DNA of 64,000 bases from Stomorhina lunata (Eukaryota > Arthropoda > Insecta > Diptera > Rhiniidae), in the NCBI GenBank assembly GCA_933228675.1, contig OW121743.1, positions 97,837,998 to 97,901,997 of the forward strand. The letters run 5' to 3'. The translations under genes were made by a program, and so were the position numbers. The notes under the pieces are model-generated. The model ran no database searches. It was given only the letters and a program-made list of their open reading frames with translations, and had not been told where the DNA came from. Shown here in pieces: positions 12,901 to 24,900 of this stretch (positions are counted from its first letter, which is position 1; the number at the start of each line of letters is the position of its first letter).

Positions 12901-15900
12901 CCAAAGTGAAACCATTATTATGGGCCACTTCTCTTATTATGTGACGCCATATTTTTGTTTCTCGAGGTGAACTCATTATCATATAGACCGTAAAAGGGGG
13001 AGCATCTATCATAAGCATAGGACCAGATTCAACATGAAGATTTTTGACGCTGTCATCACTGTCTTTTAAAACTGTAACAAACAACAATTTTAAAATAAAT
13101 ATTACAATTAAATTGAAGGTGGGTGAGCATTTTACGAGTATACTAACCTATACAACGGGCTTTTCTTAGGTCCATTTTCTCGACATTGCCGGTTGCCTCG
13201 GTTACAAATATTAGACGTCTTTGAGTTTTCTTTAAAACCAGCCAAGTGCCACTCCATTCAGATGTTATAGAATTCTAGAAATAAGAATAAAATGAGAACA
13301 GATTTTCCAAATTTCCCGAAGACCCCGGGTCATAATCAGATTAACCCAATTAAAGTCAAAATTTGTTTTTTAGCAAAAAACTTCTTTAGAAAAAAATTTT
13401 AATCGAAAATTTGCCTTTAAAAAAAATAAATCGAATATTTTTCTTTATATCTTTATATCTATAGAAAAAATTTGATGTCGAAAATTTTTCTAACGAAAAA
13501 ATTTTTGTCGAAAACTTTTTTGTAGAAAAAAATTCTTGAAAAGTTTTTCCTTAGAAAAAATTGAATGTAAAAATTTTAAATAAATTTTTTTTATAGAAAT
13601 AATTTTACATCAAAAATTTTTTTAAAGAAAAGAATTTATATCGAATAATCTTTTATAGAAAACTTTTAATTTCAAAAATTTTTTTTAAGAAAAAATTTTA
13701 TATCGAAAATTTATTTATAGAAAAAATTTTATATCGAAAAAATTTAACATTTTACATCGAAAATTGCTCTATAGCTAAAAACTTAAATCGGAAATTTTTC
13801 TTTAGAAAAAAATTTAAGTCAATGTTTTTATAGAAAAATTTGATATCAAAAATTTTTCTTTAAGAAAAAATTATATCGAAAAATTATCTGTAGAAAAAAT
13901 TTTATATCGAAAATTTTTCTATAGAAAAAAATTTCTATAGAAAAAAATTTATAACGGAAAGTTTTCTTTACAAAAAAATTATATATCGAAAATTGTTCTA
14001 TAGAAAAAATTTTATATCGAACATTTTTCTATAGAAAAAATTTTATATCGAAAATTTTTCTATAGAAAAAATTTTATATCGAAAATTTTTCTATAGAAAA
14101 AATTTTATATCGACAATTTTTCTATAGAAAAAATTTTATATTGAAAATTTGTTCTATAGAAAAAAATTTTGTATCGAAAATTTTCTATAGAAAAAATTTT
14201 ATTATAAAAATTTTCTATAGAAAAAATTTTATTATAAAAATTTTCTATAGAAAAAATTTTATTATAAAAATTTTCTATAGAAAAAATTTTATTATAAAAA
14301 TTTTCTATAGAAAAAATTTTATTATAAAAATTTTCTATAGAAAAAATTGTATTTCAAAAATTTTTCCATACAAAAACTTTAATATCGAAATTTTTTCTAT
14401 AGAAAAAGTTTTAGATCGAAAATTTTTCGATAGAATAAATTTTATTTCGAAAATTTTATATCGAAAATTTGTTTATAGAAAAAATTTAACATTTTACATC
14501 GAAAATTTTTCTATAGCTAAAAACTTAAATAGGAAATTTTTCTTTAGAAAAAGATTTAAATCAAAAATTTTTCTTTAGAAAAAAATTAAAATCGAAAATT
14601 TTTCTTTAGAAAAAAATTTAAGTCGATGTTTTCATAGAAAAATTTTATATCAAAAAGTTTCTATAAGAAAAAATTATATCGAAAAATTATCTCTAGAAAA
14701 GATTTTATATCGAAAATTTTTCTATAGAAAAAAATTTTCTATAGAAAAAATTTCATATCGAAAATTTTTCTATAGAAAAAATTTTATATCGAATATTTTG
14801 CTATAGATAAAATTTTATATCGAATATTTTTCTATAGAAACAATTTTATATCGAAATTTTTATATAGAAAAAATTTTATATCGACAATTTTTCTATAGAA
14901 AAAATTTTATATCAAAAATTTTTATGAAAATGTTTCTATAAAAAAAATATATATCAAAGATTTTTCTCTAGAAAAAACTTTTTGTTGAAAATTTCTCTAT
15001 ATAAAAAAATATGAAAATATAAATAAAAAATGTTTCTAACCTTCAAATAGCACCAACCCGCTCTATAATAATGACATGTATACTTCGTCGGTATAGCATT
15101 CGTAAGACTTTCCAAGAGTTTTTGCATCCAAATACCCCTAAACATCCAAAGAGAAAATTAAGATTAAAACTATCAATTACAAAAATATAAAAATTCTACT
15201 CACCTTTCCGACTCTTTACCCACTCCATACAAATGGGCTACCCTTTGTTGCTTAACATTACCCGAAGACCCCGAGGTCATTATCAGATTAGGGTTAGACA
15301 ATTGTTGAATATTACAACCACTGCTGCCGTTTTTCGGTATCGCTGTGGTAATTTCGAAACAATAAAAGTGTGTCGAATTATCCGTTACCCGACTATTGCT
15401 GACACACTGTATGGTGGTAATATACTCCAAGGGTATAGCTTCTTTGGGAGTTTTCATTTCTTGATCTAGGTATGTCTGAAACTGTCGATCCCTTAAAATG
15501 GCTTTACGATTTTGCATTTCCTTTAAAATATCCTCTACAACACCCGAGGGAAAGCGAATAAGAGGACCTTCATAGCGCACCAACAAGGGGGAGAGGCTAG
15601 GACGCGGTATCATTTGTAGTGTAACCTTGACATCACTAGGTTTTGTGGGATTCTTAAAACTAGCCTTACGCTTTAAGGCATCCATACGAATTTTAACATT
15701 GGAAAAAACATTCATTGTATTATTCATAAAACGGGAAGTACGTGCATTTGTGTTTTGTTTTTGCGACTGATCATTTGACTTTTCATTAGCACCTATCGCT
15801 TCCAGGTAGGAAGGTGGACTTTCACTATCCTCATCAATGTTTTGTTGTTTATTAAAGGGATTACAACGTTTGTTGGATTTTCCCTGAGCTGTGTCTTCAT

Positions 15901-18900
15901 CTACAAACCATTGTGAACGATTATGTGAAGGTCGCGATAAGTCAATGTTTGAGGATGTCATGGGTTTTTCTTCTAAACGGCTCAAGTACGGTTTAACTCG
16001 GGCTTCAAAGTCATTGTCCAGCATATTTTCTTTGCTTTCGGATAAAAGTTGAGCATTTTGATGAACAATTTGTAGGGGTTTGTTGACATTTGAGGATGAG
16101 GCTGAAGATGCTTTTGTTTGATCTAGTGTTTGTTGTGAAGGTGTGGGCATTACTTGCACATTGGGTATTTGAAGATTATCCTCTTCTGAGGTGCACATAC
16201 TTATATCATCGTCATCGGATTTGGAATGTTCTCCCTTAACACTGCCATAGGTATCTTCTTCAAGAAGATGCTCCAGTAGTAATAACTGATTACTTTTATC
16301 TGATTTACCCAATTTTAAGGTTTTCCTAGACAATAGAGGATCAAATTCGTCAATAATCTCTTTAGGTGGTCTTAAAACACCTCCGACAGCTCCCATATCA
16401 TACTCATCTAAGGACTCATCTTCCTCGGATATATTGATTAGGGCATTGCGTGGTATTAAAATGTCTTGGTTGCTAGTGGCCAATTCAAAAACATTTCCAT
16501 AAGTTTGGTCTTGATTCGCATAAAGGGGTTCATCTAGGGACGATGAACTGTCTTGTTCCTCATGATATTCCCAGGAATCACTACGATCTGGCTGTGGAGT
16601 ATTTTTTTCTTGCTCCTTGATTTTCTCCCTTAATATTATAGATTCTTCCCTTTCTTGAAGAGCAGCTGCTTTGTTTAATTCATGCAATTCTGCAGAGGCT
16701 ACATTCATGCGCAAGGGTTTACTGTGCTCATCTTTAGTATCTGTAGTGGGTTCTCCTGATCCTGCCCTTCTTAATTCAATTTCCTCATAGTTTTTGCGCT
16801 TCTTTTGTCTGGCGGGAGGCTGTACGGGATTAATTTTACCATATTGTGGTTCCTGAGTATTTTCAAATTCCTGAGGCAAGGCAGGAGCTGGTATTGTGGG
16901 CATGGGTGGTGAAGGTGAGTGTAAATCCAAGGAATCACAGGAATTACGTTCTAAACTTTCTCCCAAATTATTATTTTGCTGTTGTTTAAGCTGAACCCTT
17001 CTGGCTGCTTCCAAAGCCAAGGGATTTGGGGCTTTTTTAAGGGTAGGCTTGCGATCCTCTTTATCGGAATTTAGAACTTCATTATAAGAGGGAGGCTCAC
17101 TGAAGTCTTCTTCATTTCTTTTAGTTATTTTGATACTTTTGGGTACTTCATAGGAGTTATCCAATTCCTGAGATCTTAAGTCATACATGCCCTTGGCCTT
17201 ATTACCCAAGGGACTGGTAAAGGTTATACCATTAAAGACTTGATCATTAGGTGGCACGGTTTGAGGTCTATCCACATTAAAATGAGCCGTAGCCATATTT
17301 TCTTTATTCCTAGTTTTGGTTAAAGTAAAATTCGAACCCAATTTCTTTAAGCGCTGTGTCGTTTCAGAGCCAATATTCGTTAAAACCTCCGAAGATGATT
17401 TGAAATTTTTATCGAATTTATGTTTTGCGCCTTTGGCTTTCAAAGCCATACGTTCTCCTATCGATTCGGTCAATAGCCTTGATGTGGTACCCAAAGATTT
17501 TAAAAGGTCACTAATGGGTGAGAACAAAATATAAAATAAAATCACAATATTTATTTATGAATGTGATAAAATAAAGTACATATTTAAGTCCAATATGAAT
17601 CATAACAATTACAATATGATTAAAATGTTTGTTATAATACAATTTTAAAGTTTATTTTTATATGAAAAAAGAAAAAAACAACACCACAATAAATAATTTT
17701 GATTTTTTTTACACAGCCGTTACTAGTTCGACTCTATACGACGTACTTTGATAATAATGATGTGAAGTATTTTTGTTGATGTGATGATGTTGCTCACACC
17801 ACTAACGAACTAAGAATGAAAGTCCCTTTAGTTTTGTTCTATACTACACAAAGGCTTTTTTGAATTGTATTAAGATGAGTATTATCGCTTTAATTCTGTA
17901 ATATTCTCCGCGCATTCATATAGAGTAAAATACCCCAAACGACAGAGGTTCCCTAATTATTGTAAGTTATGTGTTAGTCTATTGTTTTAATAGTGTTTGT
18001 TCTCTTTAATAAAATCCTGACATACCTCAAAACCTCCCAGCACTTGAATATCTTCTTAATTCATAAGTTCTTAGGGCTCCGACCAATAACAACAAAAATC
18101 TTCACCTAAAGTTTAGGTTTTAACAAACGCATTTTTAATTTTTACCCATACCCTTAACGCTTGGAACATTCTATGAACTCTGCAACAGCTGCTCCCTATC
18201 CCATTTGGACTAAAATCCATGGTGTACAGCAGAATTTGCAAATGTTCGCAATGGACGCATTTTCAATGTTGTAGCAAGAAATTCAGATGTGTGAGGAGAC
18301 CTCCGATATATAGACGATCCAAGCATCGCTGATATAATTCAAATCATTTTTGAAGAAAGGGGAGTAGAGTAGCCAACAACATTATTCAACCTATTATTTA
18401 TTATTCAGCCTAGATATATCAACACTTAAGACATAGGTGAAATCACAACCAAAAGCGATCTGTTACTCACACATACCCTTTCCAAAATTTTCCGCAGTCA
18501 GTCAGAGGTGGACTTTCAGACAGATGGAATTTCAGACAGCCCACCAACAATACAAGAAGTGAAGAATGTCATTAAAAGCTTTAAGCGCAACAAGGCCCCG
18601 TTCAATGACAATATCTCAGCGGAGATGCTTTTATGTGATGTTGAAGGAATCTGAACTTAATTCGGGCAATGTACGTGGACTACAAATGTCGGGTTCTACA
18701 TAAAGGCAAATTGTCTAATCCGTTCGAAGGTCGAGGATATTTAATAGCGTATTAATAAGGCAAAATCTACATTCGGCATTCACCAAACTATTTGGAAATC
18801 TCGGCAAATATCAACAACAACTAAGCTACGAATATATAACTCTAATGTCAAGTTGTATTACGGCTGCGAAACTTGAAAACGCACTAATGCCATCGATAAG

Positions 18901-21900
18901 CGCCTACAAACCTTTGCAAACAAATGTTGCGGCGAATCCTTAATATATGGTGGTCGAATCGCATAAGAAATGAAGATCTACTAAACGCTACAAACCGAAT
19001 TCCTTCTTCTAAAGAGATATGTCAACGTAAATGGCCTTCACACACTTCGAAGGCCAAATACCAACGTTGCTCGACAAGCGCTTCGTTGGATTCCACAAGG
19101 AAGCGGCCGTCGTGTTGGTGCACCTGCTAGAACATAGAGAAGGTCAATTGATGTGGAGTTGCAAGCAGTAAACTATTCATGGAATGATGTATGCCTAACA
19201 TTCCGCAATAGAGTTCGATATAAAAGGATGGTTGAGGCCCTATGCTCCACTGGGAGTCAAGGATAACAGAAGTCAGAGGTGGAAAAAATATCATTCGGTA
19301 GGAATCATATATGGCTATTACACTTCTGGGACCCCTTACTTCTTGCAGTCTGTTAGAAATAAATAGTCGTAACCAATCCATCCCCGTTCATAACCTGAAA
19401 TGACAGTCATTCCGATGCTTAAACCGGGAAATTAAGTAACTCATTTGCTGCTAAAACTTTGCAGATCTACTCCCAGATTTTCAATTACTTTTGAGTAGAT
19501 CAAAAAAGTACTAGAGTCTCAGAATTAGGATTAGAGTACTCAGAATTAGGATCATTCAGACTAATAAACTTCTTTAGTTTTTAAACTGCCAATAAATGAT
19601 CTGTTTTTTACATCTGAGCTTTCCACTTTAAAAGTCATATGTAATTGAGCATGCCTGTCCTAGTTATTTTTCAAAAGATTTACAATATTCTGTCAGTAAA
19701 TTATTGATTCTGACATTGCTTCTGTCAATTTTCTTTGTAATTACAACAGCTGATGTCAGAAGATAAAAGAACACGCTAAAATAGAAAATGACTTTCTGTC
19801 GGACTTACAGAAGCAATGTTTTCTAAGTGACATATTGTTTAATTTGCATTGGTATATTTAACAGGTCAGATATAAAAAAGGCCTAATGGTAGCTTTACAA
19901 GACCCAAAATCTTTGACGCCATCACACCTCAATTTTTTAGAATATCATGTAATCCATAATCCAAAAAATACTTAAAGACATGAATCGTGATTTTTTCAAT
20001 AGCTTCCAATTGCTCATCAAGTGAAATGAAAAATGTTCAAAAACACGTCAACATAAGGAATTTCTCCGATTGGCGTCCAGTCGCTACCTCTTAAAGTGAT
20101 ATCTTTTGCAGAAGTGTCACAAAATTAAATGTTTTATACAACTGACATCTGCGTTCTGATGAATCCCACTGGATATTGTCTGGTTACTGGATACTATCTC
20201 CAGCCTGACTGCTGGTGTTGGTCCTTTTGTAGAACATCGCGGTAGCTGTGGTTTAATACCCAAAGCGGGTAGAATGTGCGATACATTGCCTGTATCGTTC
20301 ATTCGATTGTGAAGTTGCATTGCAGCCTGGTGATGTACCCATAGACCGTACCCATAGACCGCTCCTGACTAAGGGGGAAATCATGACCAAGCAACAAAAT
20401 TTTGAACCACCATGTGATCTGATCGCTGTAAGGTAAGGCCATCATGGTAGGTATATACATTAATAAATTACATATCTGCGTTCTAATGTTAAGTCTTTCA
20501 AATATGGTTGTTCCTCGTTACACTGAACTAGAAAAAAACCTTTGGCGCTATCATTGTTCAGAACATCATGTAATCTACAATCCCAACAAACTTAAAGAAG
20601 TAGATCGTGATTAATTTGAGTTGCTTCTGATTGCTAATTTTTGGTACCAGAGACTTTCTGGTACCACAAGAATCACACACACTGTTAGTGTGGCCCCTGT
20701 TGGGAGCCAATATCACAGGTAGAACTCAAGTTCTATGCTGAGTTGCTTTATTGTTAAAGAGTTCCCCATAAACATGGCTGCAATTTGGTACGGATCAGGG
20801 CGCCGCTGGACGTATTCTATCACCCAGTTTTAAGAGCACCATGAAATAGGCTCAAAAAGATGTGAACGTAATGAATTCCTCAGGTTATCATACGACGTTT
20901 CTAAAATTAAATTAGACCGTAGATAGAGTCCGAAGCTTTTTAGCAAATACCTCTGTGAACAGACAAGGTACATAAAACGATAGTTGACATTACTTGTGAT
21001 ATATCCAGAGAAATCTTGTTTGGAAGCTTAAAAACGATCGGTTGGTCAGTTGTGATCTCCTCCGTTGAGAGACAACAAGTAAAGGTAAATATAAATCAAC
21101 CTGATTAAAGAATTAAGAACCGTCCAGGCTAGGTGATCAGCCTGGATATGAAGAGAAACTTATATAATTATATAATTTTACACATTGACACAAACCATAA
21201 AAGACATTCCTGGTTGCAGGTTACCAAATTAATGTCGTTCTTAGAGATCGCCCTCTGACTATATAAAATCGGAGAAAAGATCATTGTAGGTGTGATATCG
21301 AAAATTGTTTCTAAGGTTTCTACAAGGATTTGAAAGCAAATATAAAAACTTTGTATGTTTAGATTTTCAAAACCATTTAAGAACCTCTGCCCATGTTTCC
21401 TTAATATATACTAAATACAATAATACCGCATTGTTTTAAGTTAATTTAATTGATATTTTCATTTCTTTCCCAAAAAAAAAACATAAATTAATTACCAGCA
21501 ACAGCTCATGTTGGTTCTTATAGGAATTTCTCAAACTAAATTTAAAACATCCCCAAGTGTAGATTCCTCATTCCTTTGAATGCAATAACTACAATATTAA
21601 GAATTCTGTAAAAAATCTTCTCTGCACTTCTGGTATCTTTCTATAGTGTCAATGACTAACAGTTGTTTAGTACATCGCGTGCCCTTTAGAAAACATCCAC
21701 TTCAAGAACATCATCTGTTTTATATTCTTCAGATTGACTGTGATGCTCCGAAGAAATTGTCATTTATTTTTAGAAATTTTTTTTTTTTTAGGTTTTTTAT
21801 TTTAGTTTTTGTGGAGGAAGACACTTTTACTGCTTCCGCCTATGTCTGTTTTATTTTTAAATATTATATTTATGCATTTAGAATGGATGTTTTATGGAAA

Positions 21901-24900
21901 TCCCAATTAATCTTAAAAAAATGTTTATGGAGGTTTGAGGTAATTGTTTGAAAGTATGAAACAGATTTAAGAGTTAAGGTATTTAAATAATTTAGGGTTT
22001 AATTTTTAATTATGTCGAGATAATAAATTTCGAATTAGATTTTAGAAAAAAGTGAAAACTGGAAGTACTAACATATTGTATGTTGGTGCGTTCTTCAATT
22101 TTACTTTGTAATTTCTTTCAATACCTCTAATATCATAGATAAGATATTTTGGACACTTATAGAAACAACACATGCCAGAATTCCACCAAAACTTTTTGCA
22201 TGCAATAGCTTAAAGCCTTAACTGTAGAGTTCGCAAATCTTATAAAAAATAAACTCTAATTTTATCAAGATTGTATGATAGCGAATGCTTGAAATTCTTT
22301 GAGAGTTTGTAAAAAATCTGGAGCGTAAAAGTTGTTATATACTCTTTACAATTTATTAGCCCTAACTAGTTATAGCGAATGAATTGTTCGCCCTTGTCTG
22401 TTTAAGATTTATTCGCGAGGTAATTCTCGTTTAAAGTTCTTTGAAGCAAAAGTCATTTTGATACATCGTTACGGAGTCTGTCAGGATGTCAGAATTCTGA
22501 TATTTTTTCTTTGTGATGCTCATTTTTAGTGTATGAAGATCGTTCTAAAACCATAAATTCTCCTTTATTAAATAATTCCAAGTTTTATTAAGACCGATTT
22601 ATAAAAGAATCCAATGCAATTCGCCTGAACATGCTTGGACGATAACCTGGTTAATTTCTATATTCATCCCCTGCTTCCGCCTCCTACGCTCTAGTTAAGT
22701 CACAACTCATTTCGCAATCAGAATTCGTTTCACTTAGTAACTGACACAATTTATTCCGAAACTTCTTTTATAGTCCGAAAATCTTTTTTCAGAGGGATTC
22801 TCTCGTTTACTACCTTATCCATCCTCCTTTAAGGCTCTCTGAGACAGAAATTATTTTGGAACATCGTTCTGGAGTAACTGTCACAATTTATCCTGAAACT
22901 TCGTCTTTTATCGTCGCGTTGTAAAATTTTTTGAAAGATAAATCTTAAGCATAAACAAAATAGTCCGCAAATCTTGTTTCAGACCTTATTCATCCTCCTT
23001 TAACGCTCTCTGAGACAGAAATCGTTTTGGAAAATCGTTCTGGAGTCTGCATTCTGATCTTATTTATTTTACATTATTTCATGTCGGAAGATTGGTCTGA
23101 AATCATAGTTTCTTGATATAAGAAATTCCAAGGATTCATCATGTGCTTAGAGCCTAGAATAACCGATTTTTATCAGAATCCAGTTTGACTCGATTGAATA
23201 TTGTAGATCGATATCCTCGTAAACTTTTATATTCATTCCCTTCTCCTAAGCTTTAATTAAGTCAGAACTCATTTAGGACATCTGATGGATCAGAATTCAT
23301 TTCTTTTAGTAACTAACACACCGTTTATCCTAAGACTTATTTCCTAATCGTCACCTTGTATTAATTGTAGAAAGATAACCCTTAATTGTAAGTAAAGCTT
23401 TCCATGGCGTGAGGTATACTCTTCTGGTCCCTAAACCACAACAACTATTAAATTATGTTTAAGGATTGCAGAATTACATATTCGATTGAAGGATTTGGAA
23501 AATCACGTTTAAAAAAAATCTCATGGACGTCCTCATCCTTATTCTCCTGAGTTGTGTGAGTATTATAATACCACCTGGACCACTTGATTGAAGTAACTGT
23601 TTTGAAAAAATTTCGTTGACTTCCTCATACTTTCCCTTCGGAGTTCTTTGAATATTAAACAGTTAAATCCATCGTTAACAACATATTTTTGGGCCTGGAT
23701 CTCTAGAATGACAGATTTCGTCGTCAACTTCCTCATTGATCCTTTCTTCAAGCTTCCCCAAGCTTCTCATGTCAAAACTCATTATGGAACCTTGAGCATG
23801 TTAGGGATCGGAAGTCATATTGCACAGTAATCGGTTCTATTCATTATCATCGTTCCGAAACAAAGGATTTAGGTTTTTCTTTTGAAAATGTTTAGAAGCT
23901 CTTGTACTGCAGCAGGTTTCAATCATGGGATTTACTAAAGGTGTGATCAACTAAAGCAACATCAAGCAGATCTTTCTTCGAATTACCTTCAATGATCTAA
24001 ACAGTCATTACGATTAGAAGAGACTTGAATTATTCTTTAAAACTTCAATAAGAATCCTCCTAATCTTCTTACTTTTTCACATCTCTTCTAAGCATTCCGT
24101 TCGATTGAAATTCGATGTGGTAGGTCTATGTGTCATGGTTTAATAACCTTGAAATTTGTTTCTTCTTCTATAATCCCAATGGAGCATAGGGCCTAAACCA
24201 TACTTCTATATCAAACTCTATTGCGAGATGTTAGGCATACGTCATTCCATGAAAGGTTTGCTGCTTGCAACTACGCATCAATTGACCTTCTCCACGTTCT
24301 AGCAGGTTCACCAACACGACGGCCGATTCACTGTGAATTCCAACGAAGCGCTTGTCGAGCATTGTTGGTATTTGGCATTTAAAGTGTGTGGCCTATCCAC
24401 CGCCATTTCCGTTGGCCTACATCTATAGAAGTAGGGATTTGGTTTGTAGCATTAAGTAGATCATCATTTCTTATGTAGTTCGGCAGAATGCCGAAATTTA
24501 TTAATACGCAATTCAATATCCTCGTCGGCGCCGCCTGTTGTATATACCAAACTACCAAGATAATTTAAGGTACCTACACATCCAATAACTTTGTTATTCA
24601 CATTGATGTGTGTCGACGGGTTTGCGCCATAGCCTCCAGGCTATGAAGAATTGATTTCCAGCCCAACAATGATAGCGTTAGTGTTTTCTTAAAGGTGACC
24701 TGAGCTTTGGCTTAGAAGACATACGTCATCAGCGTATTCCAAGTCCTCGAGTTGTTTAAACGGTTTCCATTGGATATCGCATCTACCATTCAGGGCCATG
24801 CGCATTATATTGTCGATGACAAGGATATAAAGTATAGGTGACAAGATACATCATTGTCCTACTCCAGTAGTAACTTCGAACGGATTAGACAATTTATCTT

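Noticed and set aside
14141..14578. 145-codon ORF of repeated IFYRKNFIIK
   Set aside because: It comes from the 30-bp minisatellite, whose period is a multiple of three. No gene context.
20117..20320. Minus-strand 67-codon ORF with protein-like composition
   Set aside because: No recognised motif, no promoter or splice evidence; probably old transposon sequence.
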